Shown here: positions 44,750 to 53,332 of the stretch, piece after piece
How the letters are laid out: every line of letters starts with the position of its first letter
Numbering within the stretch: position 1 is the first letter of the stretch
From: Flavisolibacter nicotianae
GTDB taxonomy: Bacteria; Bacteroidota; Bacteroidia; Chitinophagales; Chitinophagaceae
Length of the DNA: 64,000 nt
Direction of reading: 5' to 3'
Assembly: GCF_003628535.1 (NCBI RefSeq)
Contig: NZ_RBCI01000005.1
Coordinates: 186,001-250,000 of the forward strand
Made by a program: the position numbers and the translations under genes
The notes under the pieces: model-generated
What the model was told of the DNA's origin: nothing
What the model saw: only the letters and a program-made list of their open reading frames with translations
Databases searched by the model: none

Positions 44750-44780
44750 TGCCTGCTATCTCGGTAGCAGGCATTTTATT
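44750..44780 (+). terminator. Intrinsic terminator or leader attenuator
   Basis: TGCCTGCTA and TAGCAGGCA form a perfect 9-base stem with a TCTCGG loop, followed by TTTTATTTCC. It lies 57 bases after the -7 box and 60 bases before the small gene at 44840. It could also end the MFS transcript. Confidence 0.75.
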
Positions 44781-44839
44781 TCCGGACAGGTGAAATGCCA
44801 ACAGGAAAGAAAGATTCGATAACCATCAAAACAAGACCT

Positions 44840-45088
44840 ATGAACAGTCATTTTTTTGAAAGCAGTAAACGCAGTCGCTACGATAAACATTCCGTAGGAT
44901 TTACGAGTGTGCACCCGCCGGGTGGCTTTGTAGCCTGGCCGGACGGACGAACATCCAGGATCGGTAAACGACAGATGGGACATACACTCGCCATGCACGT
45001 AGCGAAAAAGCGGGAAGCCTTTGTCGCGTGGCCCGAAAACGACGCCTTTTGGCGCGGGCCTGAACAGCATCACCACGAAAAATTTTAA
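44840..45088 (+). CDS. Small hypothetical protein with duplicated FVAWP motif
   Basis: An 82-residue basic protein starting MNSHFFESSKRSRYDKHSVG. It contains FVAWPDGRTS and, 33 residues later, FVAWPENDAF, which suggests an internal duplication. It has a His-rich tail (EQHHHEKF) and no signal peptide or membrane helix. The family is unknown. The next small gene follows by 22 bases, and upstream is the palindrome-controlled promoter at 44658-44693. Confidence 0.5.
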   Translation: MNSHFFESSKRSRYDKHSVGFTSVHPPGGFVAWPDGRTSRIGKRQMGHTLAMHVAKKREAFVAWPENDAFWRGPEQHHHEKF

Positions 45089-45110
45089 ACGAATCAAACA
45101 AGAAATAACT

Positions 45111-45281
45111 ATGAAACAAGTATTTGAACAAACAAGTCGCGGCCAGCGTTCCGCCACCCAAATCAGCGCAAGTCAGGAAGTTGAAAACCAATTGTATAAC
45201 CTTCTCTTTGCCGGGAAAATTTCGCTGAAAGAATACCTGCAGCAATTAAAACAGGAAAGACTGCATCGGGCAGCAGCCTGA
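45111..45281 (+). CDS. Small hypothetical protein
   Basis: A 56-residue frame beginning MKQVFEQTSRGQRSATQISA, then SQEVENQLYNLLFAGKISLK and EYLQQLKQERLHRAA, which should form an amphipathic helix. No family was recognised. It lies 22 bases after the FVAWP protein gene and ends before an intrinsic terminator, suggesting a short bicistronic unit. Confidence 0.5.
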   Translation: MKQVFEQTSRGQRSATQISASQEVENQLYNLLFAGKISLKEYLQQLKQERLHRAAA

Positions 45282-45632
45282 AGTTTTTGTGCATAGGAGA
45301 GGGATACCGGTAATTGCCAGGTGATTCCTCTTTTCAATTGTTCAGTAAAGTGGATTTGGTCGAATGACGAATGGCTTGCGGTTAAAAGCAAGCCATTTGT
45401 CTTTTATCACCCGGCGACGCCAAAAGAGAATGCATTGGCTGCCCTTCGCTCGAGGCAATTGATTTGTTGAATTGGCGGGAGAACGCAGCTTGCCTGGATT
45501 CGCGTCAACAAAGACCGTTAAATTCAGTTGAGCAGATCAAGGCCTTTTTAACTGCGCAAATCTAATGATAGGCTTTTGCCTTTAACAAAAACGAAGAGGA
45601 GCATCGGGTAAAAGAGAGATCATTTAATGCCG
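45282..45632. other. Intergenic stretch with terminator
   Basis: The terminator at 45370-45405 is the only element recognised. The remainder holds no supported gene. Confidence 0.4.
45370..45405 (+). terminator. Intrinsic terminator of the two small genes
   Basis: AATGGCTTGC pairs perfectly with GCAAGCCATT around an 8-base loop, with TTGTCTTTTA after it. Confidence 0.75.
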
Positions 45633-46166
45633 CTAAAACAGCTCTGGCTGCATCACCCGTTTTTCCAGGTTTTTGCAAACGATCGATGCGATTTCACGGT
45701 TGATGATCGCATCTGTGCGGACCGAACTGGCTTCCCATACACCCGTCCTTCGTATATCAAAATAATAATCGCCTTTGTAAAAAACGCTGTAATGATCGGC
45801 CTTGAAAACAAAGGGTACCACCCATACATTAAAGGATTCTTTTTCACTTTTCAGCCGGATACAGAGCGGGGGGCGGGAGGGAAGAAAACCGCAGAAAGCG
45901 TTGAGGTCATCAGCGATGGCTATTGCGTAGGGAGAAGCCAGGTTTTTATCCTGCCACTTGCCGCCTTGCACCGGCGCTACGAACGAAGCCGCATAGCCAT
46001 CACTAAACGAAATGCGGTAAATAAACTGCTCACCGTTGTCTTCCACATGCGTGATTTTTGCCATGAGCTTTTTCCCTTCGACAATGCACTCGAAGGCAAT
46101 GGAAGGTTCAATTTTGGCTATTGAATCACAATCGACGGTCAAATGACTGAGAAGTGCTGGCTGCAT
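45633..46166 (-). CDS. Conserved-looking hypothetical protein
   Basis: A 177-residue soluble protein starting MQPALLSHLTVDCDSIAKIE. It shows repeated beta-strand patterns (SIAFECIVEGKKLMAKITHV, EQFIYRISFSDGYAASFVAP, FNVWVVPFVFKADHYSVFYK) and ends in a helix IINREIASIVCKNLEKR. No signal peptide and no family could be assigned. The in-frame ATG at 46166 is preferred to a start 18 codons earlier whose extra residues look like untranslated DNA. Confidence 0.65.
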   Translation of the reverse strand: MQPALLSHLTVDCDSIAKIEPSIAFECIVEGKKLMAKITHVEDNGEQFIYRISFSDGYAASFVAPVQGGKWQDKNLASPYAIAIADDLNAFCGFLPSRPPLCIRLKSEKESFNVWVVPFVFKADHYSVFYKGDYYFDIRRTGVWEASSVRTDAIINREIASIVCKNLEKRVMQPELF

Positions 46167-46427
46167 ACTGGTTCGGTTTTGTCGGATAAAGATAAGATGA
46201 ATTGCGAAATAATTTAGCAAACTGTGCTAATAATTTTGTCTGTTGATATGTATTTGTAAAAAGCGGCCGGCAGGAAATTGTATTGTCCCGTACATGTATT
46301 TCACACATAGGAAGACAACTGAATCCTTGCTTCGTAACAGTTTTAAGGAAGCGGGTTTCCCTATCTTTAGCTGGTCATGCATGTGAGGTTTCATCGGCGG
46401 TTCTGCTATGTCATGTTGAGAAGGATT

Positions 46428-46975
46428 ATGAATACGGTTGTCAGGCCCGGCGTTCTGACTTTTTTTGCTGTCCTGCTTCATCTTTTTCCTTGTCTGCGGC
46501 GGGCCTTCCGCCACTGGGACACCTGGGAATCGAGCAAGGGCTGTCCAACAATTCAGTCAAGGCCATTTATCGCGACCATCGCGGCTTTCTTTGGTTTGGC
46601 ACCTTCAATGGCCTAAACCGCTACGACGGCTGTGAGTTTAAAATTTTTCGGAACCGGCTTAATGACTCTACTTCACTTCCGCACAATTACATCTATGCCA
46701 TTACCGAGGATTTGCAGAACAACCTGTAGGTCAGCACCGGCCAGTAATTTGCATCTACAATAATCTTTCTGCGAAATTTCTGCCTGCCTAGTACTGGAAG
46801 ACCACGACCACCAGCTTTGGGCCACGACTTTTTCGAACGGGAAACTGTACCGCTATAACCGAAGTCTTGACAAATTTGAAATGTTTAGCACTGAGCTGAA
46901 CGACATGGTAGCCTTAAATGAACACAAAGCAGGTGCCCTATGGGGAGGCAATTCACACCGACTGGCAAAGACCAC
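46428..46975 (+). pseudogene. Remnant of a hybrid two-component sensor (propeller-type HTCS)
   Basis: A signal peptide (MNTVVRPGVLTFFAVLLHLF) starts at 46428 but the frame soon diverges. Near 46500 the reading shifts to another frame giving GIEQGLSNNSVKAIYRDHRG, FLWFGTFNGLNRYDGCEFKI and PHNYIYAITEDLQNN, then stops at 46727-46729. Later in a different phase come VLEDHDHQLWATTFSNGKLY and KFEMFSTELNDMVALNEHKA. These are the first repeats of the periplasmic beta-propeller sensor of HTCS regulators. No kinase, receiver or AraC domain remains. HTCS proteins sense oligosaccharides and switch on polysaccharide-utilisation genes; here the sensor is lost next to surviving uronate genes. Confidence 0.8.
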
Positions 46976-47209
46976 ATCCTGTACGAGATTGGAAAACCTG
47001 TTCGTGCCATCTTTTTGCTTTACCGAACCGGCATGTTCCTTTGCGCTATCCCGGGTCAATACGACCACCAACGCTGCCAGGATTGACAGCAAAAGCCGGT
47101 TTGGACAATCTGATTTTTTTGCTGTGATAAACTGCGGTGTGCCGACAGTTTTGACATTTTTCGGTAATGTTGCGCAGCCATCAGCCATTTTCAATTCTAA
47201 ACAAGTAAC

Positions 47210-48022
47210 ATGGAAGCATTTTCACTGAAAGGGAAGACGATTATAGTCACAGGAGGCACAGGCATATTAGGCAATGCGTTTGTGGAAGGGATCGTGGAAG
47301 CCGGCGGCGCTGTTGGCATTTTGGGTCGCAATGCCGCAATAGCCGAACAACGGGCCGATGCCATCAACAAGCGTGGCGGGCAGGCCCTACCGCTCATTGC
47401 CGATGTGCTGGATGAAGCGCAGCTCCGGTCAGCCAAAGAAAAAGCGGTTGCACATTTCGGCAAGATTGATGGACTGGTAAACGCCGCAGGCGGCAATATG
47501 CCGGAAGGCGTGCTGCAACCCGAAGACGATATTTTTTCCATGAACATGGACGGTATGAAAAAAGTAATGGACGTAAACCTGTGGGGTACCCTTTTGCCGA
47601 CGCAGGTTTTTGGCGAAGCCCTTGCACAAACCGGCAAGGGAAGCATCGTCAACATTTCGTCCATGAACTCCAAGCGGGCCATCACAAAAGTGCTGGGCTA
47701 CAACATGGGCAAGGCAGCCGTGGATTGTTACACACAGTGGTTTGCTGTAGAACTGGCCAATCGTTATGGCGATAAAATCCGCATGAACGCACTGGCACCC
47801 GGCTTTTTTCTCACTGAACAAAACCGTTCTTTGCTCACAAGGCCAGAAGGTGGCTATACTGAAAGAGGGGAAAAGGTGATCCGCCAAACGCCGTTCAAAC
47901 GGTTTGGACATGCCGACGAATTAAAAGGTGCACTGGTTTGGCTGTTGAGCGATGCCTCGCAATTTGTTACCGGCGCAATGATTACCGTTGATGGAGGCTT
48001 CTCTATTTTTGGCGGTGTCTAA
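47210..48022 (+). CDS. SDR oxidoreductase, D-mannonate/fructuronate reductase-type
   Basis: A 270-residue short-chain dehydrogenase. TGGTGILGNAFVEGIVE is the cofactor loop (about residues 15-31). DGLVNAAGGNMPE, VNISSMNSKRAITKVLGYNM and the catalytic Tyr and Lys of YNMGKAAVD follow, with a long insert containing PEDDIFSMNMDGMKKVMDVN. The ending SQFVTGAMITVDGGFSIFGG is usual. The GILGNAF start and the NGMPEG-like insert are those of SDR-type D-mannonate oxidoreductases that reduce fructuronate in Bacteroidota and Bacillus. KduI and DUF4861 genes follow closely, which supports uronate catabolism. Confidence 0.87.
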   Translation: MEAFSLKGKTIIVTGGTGILGNAFVEGIVEAGGAVGILGRNAAIAEQRADAINKRGGQALPLIADVLDEAQLRSAKEKAVAHFGKIDGLVNAAGGNMPEGVLQPEDDIFSMNMDGMKKVMDVNLWGTLLPTQVFGEALAQTGKGSIVNISSMNSKRAITKVLGYNMGKAAVDCYTQWFAVELANRYGDKIRMNALAPGFFLTEQNRSLLTRPEGGYTERGEKVIRQTPFKRFGHADELKGALVWLLSDASQFVTGAMITVDGGFSIFGGV

Positions 48023-48053
48023 ACCAATTTTTAACCATTCCGAAAACAACAAA

Positions 48054-48884
48054 ATGGACGTACGATTTGAAAGCAGTCGCAGGGAAACAAGCCGCATGAA
48101 CACACAGGAGTTGCGGGAAAATTTCCTGGTGGAGCGCTTGCTGGTAAAGGACCAACTAAAGCTCGTTTATTCGCATTACGACCGCGTCATCATTGGCGGG
48201 GCACTTCCTGTTGCCGAACCCCTGACATTGGAAACACATCCCGAGCTGCGTGCTGAATATTTTCTTGAACGAAGGGAGATGGGTGTCATTAATGTTGGCG
48301 GCGATGGAGAAGTGGAAGCCGACGGGCAAAAATATCCGCTGCAAAAACTGGATTGCCTTTATCTTGGTAAAGGTGTCCGCAGTGTCCAGTTTACCTCCCA
48401 AAACAGCGATAACCCGGCTGTTTTTTATTTGCTTTCGGCACCGGCGCATCAAAGCTATCCCACACGAAAGCTCACAAAAGAAGAAGCGTCTCCGGCTGTG
48501 ATGGGCAACCAGAAAACGGCCAACCGGCGAACCATCTATAAATACATCCATGCGGATGGAATTAAAAGTGCACAACTGGTTATGGGACTGACGATTTTAG
48601 AGCAGGGCAGCGTTTGGAATACCATGCCGGCACACACCCACACAAGGCGGATGGAAGCCTATTTTTATTTTGACGTACCGCAGGACCAGCGGGTCTTTCA
48701 TTTCATGGGGGAGCCGCTGGAAACAAGACACCTGCTTGTGGCCAATCACGAAGCCATCGTTTCACCACCCTGGTCCATACATTCAGGTTGCGGTACCTCC
48801 AATTATGGTTTTATCTGGGGCATGGCCGGCGAAAACTATACCTACACCGACATGGATCCTGCACCCATTCACGAACTGCGTTAA
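48054..48884 (+). CDS. kduI: 5-dehydro-4-deoxy-D-glucuronate isomerase
   Basis: A 277-residue cupin-type isomerase that interconverts 5-keto-4-deoxyuronate and 2,5-diketo-3-deoxygluconate from unsaturated uronates. Family blocks are EYFLERREMGVINVGGDGEV, KLDCLYLGKGVRSVQFTSQN and the metal site PAHTHTRRMEAYFYFDV (two His and Glu), with FHFMGEPLETRHLLVANHEA and PPWSIHSGCGTSNYGFIWGM giving the last His. The start at 48054 lies 31 bases after the SDR gene. A start at 47988 inside the SDR gene is unlikely. Confidence 0.95.
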   Translation: MDVRFESSRRETSRMNTQELRENFLVERLLVKDQLKLVYSHYDRVIIGGALPVAEPLTLETHPELRAEYFLERREMGVINVGGDGEVEADGQKYPLQKLDCLYLGKGVRSVQFTSQNSDNPAVFYLLSAPAHQSYPTRKLTKEEASPAVMGNQKTANRRTIYKYIHADGIKSAQLVMGLTILEQGSVWNTMPAHTHTRRMEAYFYFDVPQDQRVFHFMGEPLETRHLLVANHEAIVSPPWSIHSGCGTSNYGFIWGMAGENYTYTDMDPAPIHELR

Positions 48885-48894
48885 GAGGAAGGGA

Positions 48895-50172
48895 ATGCTT
48901 GGGAAAAAAATTCGGCTTTTTGTTTTTTTGTTTCTGTTCAGTGTTCAGGCAGATTTTGCGATGGCGCAAAAGCCTGTGCAATTGATCCTGTCAAATACAC
49001 TCCCGCTTGCGAGGCCGGACGAGTTGGTTGTCCTGAAACGGGCTGATATAGAAAAAAAGCTTGGTTCCATCACTGGTTACCTTGGGGCGACAGTCAAAGG
49101 GAAACCAGTGGCCGTTCAGCACGACGATCTCGATCGGGATGGCCGGTGGGACGAAGCCGTACTGCTGCTTTCCTTTGCATCGAACGAAACAATTGCAATT
49201 ACCATTTTAAAAAAAGCAACTGCCGGCGACGTTGCAATGGTGCAACGGGCACATGTTCGCCTGCGAAAACAAAATGGAGAGGGCGCTTGGGGACAAAGTT
49301 TACCTGTTGAAGACATGCCTTTGCGAAACCCGGCCACGGATTTCAGCAAACAGGCCTTGCCGCTTTACCTTACCGAAGGTCCTGCCTGGGAAAACGACAA
49401 GGTGGGATTTCGACTTTATTTCGATGTTCGCAACGGCAAAGATATTTGGGGCAAACGTACATCGCGGATGGTGCTCGACAGCGTGGGTACCAAAGCAAGC
49501 CCAAGCTACCATAATTTCAGTGACTGGGGCATGGACGTTTTGCACGCCGGCAAATCGCTTGGCGCTGGTTCACTTGCACTGCTGGTACAATCGGATAGTG
49601 GCGCCGATACATTAATCCGACTTGGCGGCAAGGAAGTCATGCACGAAACCTACCGGCAACTGGCAGACGGCCCGCTTCGTGCCGTTTTTCAAATGGACTA
49701 TCACTGGCAAATCAACGGCAAGCCCCTGGCACTTACAGAGCAGGTTTCGATCTGTGGTGGCCAATATTTTTACGAAAGCAAGGTGTGGGTGAACAACGCA
49801 CCGAAGAATGCCAAACTGGTTGTGGGCATTGCCAGCTTTTACGACAATGTTTTTCAGTCGTACCAGTCAAATAAAACAAATGTTTTGTTCAGTTATGGCA
49901 GGCAGTCGGAAAACAAGGACAACCTCGGCCTGGCCGTATTGGTTCCGTCGCGGCTTTTTGCATTTGCCGCATCGGCACTGCATACAGGGTCCGACGTGCT
50001 GGATAGTTACCTCAGTGCGCAAACGATCACAGATGAAGAGCCTTGCCGGTTTCGTTTCGTTGCCGGTTGGGAAAAGTCTGACCAGCGTTTTGCCACTTTT
50101 CATGGCTTTAAAAATTATCTCGACGGGGAAGCCGGCAAAATGGCCGAATCCATACGCGTTAAATGGCAATAG
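48895..50172 (+). CDS. Secreted DUF4861-domain protein
   Basis: A 425-residue protein with a signal peptide (IRLFVFLFLFSVQADFAMAQ). The DUF4861 body includes LILSNTLPLARPDELVVLKR, VQHDDLDRDGRWDEAVLLLS, ADGPLRAVFQMDYHWQINGK and the closing WEKSDQRFATFHGFKNYLDG. DUF4861 proteins accompany KduI and similar genes in pectin, ulvan or glycosaminoglycan loci; their exact reaction is not clear to me. It follows KduI by 10 bases and shares its operon. The start at 48895 is preferred because it begins the signal peptide; an upstream in-frame start lies inside KduI. Confidence 0.85.
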   Translation: MLGKKIRLFVFLFLFSVQADFAMAQKPVQLILSNTLPLARPDELVVLKRADIEKKLGSITGYLGATVKGKPVAVQHDDLDRDGRWDEAVLLLSFASNETIAITILKKATAGDVAMVQRAHVRLRKQNGEGAWGQSLPVEDMPLRNPATDFSKQALPLYLTEGPAWENDKVGFRLYFDVRNGKDIWGKRTSRMVLDSVGTKASPSYHNFSDWGMDVLHAGKSLGAGSLALLVQSDSGADTLIRLGGKEVMHETYRQLADGPLRAVFQMDYHWQINGKPLALTEQVSICGGQYFYESKVWVNNAPKNAKLVVGIASFYDNVFQSYQSNKTNVLFSYGRQSENKDNLGLAVLVPSRLFAFAASALHTGSDVLDSYLSAQTITDEEPCRFRFVAGWEKSDQRFATFHGFKNYLDGEAGKMAESIRVKWQ

Positions 50173-50317
50173 ACGAAACAACCACCACGTCCATTTTTCT
50201 GCAGGTTTTATTCAAAGAAGCAGTAGTATTCCCACTTGCATTTTTGTTTTGCCCGTTCATGTTCTGAAAGGGTAAACCACTCTTACAATTTTCAGCAACA
50301 GTCGTATGCGAAAAAAT

Positions 50318-50333
50318 GTGCAAACGGTTGCAC
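50318..50333. promoter_or_regulatory. CG-centred palindrome before the GH109-type gene
   Basis: GTGCAAACGGTTGCAC is a 16-base dyad with one mismatch and a central CG, matching LacI/GalR-type operators. It ends 47 bases before the ATG at 50381. Confidence 0.55.
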
Positions 50334-50380
50334 TGGGCTCCTTTGGTTTAACAGCTTATTTTTAGTTTTCAATCCAGCAC

Positions 50381-51736
50381 ATGAACAGAAAGGAATTCAT
50401 CAAAAACACCGGCCTGACCGTGGCCTCATTTGCCATCCTTCCATCGAATTCTCTTTTCGCGAAAGACGCGGATAACAGGGTGCGTATCGGCATCATCGGC
50501 GTTGGCCTGCGTGGACAAAACCACCTGGAACTCCTGCTTCGCCGATCGGATGTAGACCTGGTGGCCATCTGCGATGTCAGCGATACCATGCTGTCCTCGG
50601 CCAGGCAGATCATCTCGAAGAGCGGCAAGAAAATGCCACAGGTTTATACCGGCAGCGACTACGCCTGGAAAACCATGCTGGAGAAAGAAAAGCTCGACGG
50701 CGTGGTCATTGCCACGCCCTGGGAATGGCACAAACCCATGATCATCGGTGCGCTGGATGCGGGTGTGAAATACGTGGGCAGTGAAGTGATCCTGGGTATT
50801 TCAATGCAGGATCACTGGGATGTGGTGAAGGCCGCTGAAAAGTACAACGCCAACGTCATGATGCTGGAAAATGTTTGTTATCGCCGCGACGTCATGGCAG
50901 TGCTCAACATGGTCAGGCAGGGCCTGTTCGGTGAATTGATTCACCTGCAGGGCGGCTACCAGCACGACCTGCGCGAAGTAAAGTTCAACGACGGCGAACA
51001 CCCCTATGGTCATGGCGTTGAATTTGGCGAGAAAGGTTTTTCCGAAGCCAAATGGCGTACGAACCATTCGGTTCACCGCAACGGCGACCTTTATCCAACA
51101 CATGGAGTCGGTCCGCTTGCACACTACCTCAACATCAACCGGGGTAACCGTTTTGTTTCCTTAAGTTCATTTTCGACCAAGTCAAGAGGACTGCATAACT
51201 ATATTGTCAAAAACGGCGGTGAAAATCATCCCAACGCCAAAGTGCGGTTTTCCCTGGGCGATATCGTGACTACGCAGATTGGTTGCGCCAACGGCGAGAC
51301 GATCCTTTTGCAGCACGATACCAATCTGCCGCGGCCGTATTCGCTGGGCTTCCGTGTGCAGGGCACAGAGGGATTATGGATGGACGTGAACAAAGGTGTT
51401 TATATCCAGGAAAAATCGGCCAAGCCGCACCAGTGGGATGATGCCAATACCTGGCTGGAAAAATACGATCATCCCCTGTGGGCCCGCTGGAGCAAGGAAA
51501 CGGAAGGCGCCGGGCATGGCGGGATGGACTTTTTTGTCATCCATTCCTTTATTGAATCGATAAAGCGAAAGCAACCCACGCCGATGGATGTGTATGACGC
51601 CGCAGCCTGGAGTGCCATTACACCGTTAAGCGAGCAGTCGATCGAATTGGGCCACCAGACCGTGGAGTTCCCGGACTTCACCGGGGGGCAATGGATGTAC
51701 CGCAAACCGGTATTTGCACTGACCAACGACTATTGA
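50381..51736 (+). CDS. GH109-type Gfo/Idh/MocA enzyme (alpha-N-acetylgalactosaminidase-like)
   Basis: A 451-residue protein. The first 26 residues (RKEFIKNTGLTVASFAILP) are a Tat- or Sec-type signal. The NAD domain has RIGIIGVGLRGQNHLELLLR and IATPWEWHKPMIIGALDAG. From residue 165 on it follows GH109 enzymes closely: MLENVCYRRDVMAVLNMVRQ, GYQHDLREVKF, YPTHGVGPLAHYLNINRGNR, KARGLHNYI-like SRGLHNYIVKNGGENHPNAK, and GAGHGGMDFFVIHSFIESIK. GH109 enzymes remove alpha-GalNAc using NAD through a transient 3-keto sugar. It precedes a hexosamine kinase-like gene and carries its own operator candidate. Confidence 0.9.
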   Translation: MNRKEFIKNTGLTVASFAILPSNSLFAKDADNRVRIGIIGVGLRGQNHLELLLRRSDVDLVAICDVSDTMLSSARQIISKSGKKMPQVYTGSDYAWKTMLEKEKLDGVVIATPWEWHKPMIIGALDAGVKYVGSEVILGISMQDHWDVVKAAEKYNANVMMLENVCYRRDVMAVLNMVRQGLFGELIHLQGGYQHDLREVKFNDGEHPYGHGVEFGEKGFSEAKWRTNHSVHRNGDLYPTHGVGPLAHYLNINRGNRFVSLSSFSTKSRGLHNYIVKNGGENHPNAKVRFSLGDIVTTQIGCANGETILLQHDTNLPRPYSLGFRVQGTEGLWMDVNKGVYIQEKSAKPHQWDDANTWLEKYDHPLWARWSKETEGAGHGGMDFFVIHSFIESIKRKQPTPMDVYDAAAWSAITPLSEQSIELGHQTVEFPDFTGGQWMYRKPVFALTNDY

Positions 51737-51810
51737 CAGGCGAACGGCCATCATTTGTATTGGCGTTACTCAAAAACGGTGAACCATTTTTCTTTACCAA
51801 ACATGTTTAC

Positions 51811-52878
51811 GTGCTAACGACATTCAGTGCTTTAGCGCCGGTGATAGAAGCGTATGGCTTTACAGCGGACGGCATTTCCATCGAATCATTCGGCACCGGT
51901 TTGATCAACCGGACCTGGAAAGTCGTTTCTGCGGGCAAGGAATATATCTTACAAAAGATCAACCAACGCGTTTTTACCCAACCCCATAACATTGCGCACA
52001 ACCATCAATTGATCGCCGCTTACCTAAAAGAGCATGCTCCCGGCTATTTGTTTGTGGCCCCGCTTCCAACCTTGAACGGCGAAGCGTTGGTCTATCATGA
52101 GGGAGAGGGCTATTACCGGCTGTTTCCCTTTGTCGGTGGCTCTCATTCCAAGGAGGTGGTCACAACTCCCGGCGAGGCCTTTGAAGCTGCCCGGCAGTTT
52201 GGCCAGTTTACCCGTCTGCTCTCCGGGTTTGATGTAACCAGCCTGAAAACGACCATTCCGTCCTTTCACGACCTTTCCTTGCGCTACCGTCAGTTTTTGG
52301 ATGCCCTGGCAAATGGCAACAAAACCCGAATGGCCGAAGCTAAAGAAGAAGTGGACGGTCTGCTTGCGCAGAAGGGGATCGTGGAGCAATACGAACGCCT
52401 CATCCATAACCCCGATTTTAAGCGGCGGGTGACGCATCACGACACAAAAATCAGCAACGTTCTTTTTAATTCGCAAAACAAAGGCCTGTGTGTGATAGAC
52501 CTTGATACGGTGATGCCGGGTTATTTTATCAGCGATGTCGGCGACATGATGCGCACCTATCTTTCGCCGGTGAACGAGGAAGAAAAAGAATTTTCCAGGA
52601 TTGAAGTCCGGGACGACTTTTATAAGGCCTTGGTGGAAGGCTATTATTCGGAAATGCAAAGCGAACTGACGGCGACAGAGAAGCGCCATTTTTTCTTTGC
52701 CGGTCAGTTTATGATTTATATGCAGGCCTTACGCTTCCTTACGGATCACCTGAATGATGATGCCTATTACGGTGCCCGCTACGAAGGGCATAACCTGGTA
52801 AGGGCGAAAAACCAACTGGTGCTTCTTCAACGGCTTCTTGAAAAAAAGGAGATCCTTCAGCAGGTCATTTCATTCTAG
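51811..52878 (+). CDS. Phosphotransferase, N-acetylhexosamine kinase-like
   Basis: A 355-residue protein of the aminoglycoside phosphotransferase (APH) fold. Features are ESFGTGLINRTWKVVSAGKE (substrate/ATP lid) and YILQKINQRVF with the ATP-binding Lys; the catalytic loop is VTHHDTKISNVLF (His-x-Asp-x-x-x-x-Asn type) and the metal motif is VIDLDTVMPGYFISDVGDMM. This pattern resembles NahK-type N-acetylhexosamine 1-kinases and homologous Bacteroidota enzymes. Beside a GH109 enzyme it could phosphorylate GalNAc/GlcNAc. The start is uncertain: no ATG fits near the conserved region, and GTG 51811 is proposed. An in-frame opening upstream overlaps GH109. Confidence 0.82.
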   Translation: MLTTFSALAPVIEAYGFTADGISIESFGTGLINRTWKVVSAGKEYILQKINQRVFTQPHNIAHNHQLIAAYLKEHAPGYLFVAPLPTLNGEALVYHEGEGYYRLFPFVGGSHSKEVVTTPGEAFEAARQFGQFTRLLSGFDVTSLKTTIPSFHDLSLRYRQFLDALANGNKTRMAEAKEEVDGLLAQKGIVEQYERLIHNPDFKRRVTHHDTKISNVLFNSQNKGLCVIDLDTVMPGYFISDVGDMMRTYLSPVNEEEKEFSRIEVRDDFYKALVEGYYSEMQSELTATEKRHFFFAGQFMIYMQALRFLTDHLNDDAYYGARYEGHNLVRAKNQLVLLQRLLEKKEILQQVISF

Positions 52879-53300
52879 GGCCAAACGGTTTGCTGCAAAC
52901 GCAACTCAATTGATCGAGCGATAACGTCTTTCGGGATGTTTTTTTGTCTTGCAAATTTTGGTTCTTCGCGGTACTACGAACAGAAATCCAACCGCTATCC
53001 CGATGAAAAGATCGTTGGAATTCCAAGCTCGTCTATCTGCCAACTGTCATCCGTCATCTCCACCACATAAAAGCTACCCAACCTAAATCCAGCCTTGAGG
53101 CGGGATACTAAAGCCGGCATTCGTCTCCTTCATCAATCTTCTTTTTCACGCCAATTCGAGTTAGCTACTTTTTTTACCAGACTTCAGCCAGCTTTCTCCC
53201 GGGTTTAGGTCAATTAATTCACATTTCGTCCACACTTACATAAAAATTAAAAAAACTTTTTAAAGTTTTAGTGAAAGTATTTTATCTTGTCTCAAAATTT
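52879..53300. other. Intergenic stretch before the ROK regulator
   Basis: About 420 bases, A/T-rich at the right end where the regulatory repeats lie (53252-53317). No gene or terminator was recognised in the remainder. Confidence 0.4.
53252..53269. promoter_or_regulatory. Inverted repeat AAAACTTT-TT-AAAGTTTT before the ROK regulator
   Basis: A perfect 18-base palindrome lies 63 bases before the GTG start at 53333. It shares AAAG/CTTT half-sites with the next repeat and is a candidate operator for autoregulation. Confidence 0.45.
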
Positions 53301-53317
53301 TAGAAAGAAACTTTCTA
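53301..53317. promoter_or_regulatory. Inverted repeat TAGAAAG-AAA-CTTTCTA before the ROK regulator
   Basis: A perfect 7-base inverted repeat with a 3-base spacer ends 15 bases before the start codon. A bound protein would cover the likely translation start region. Confidence 0.45.
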
Positions 53318-53332
53318 TTTTAAATACTGCCT

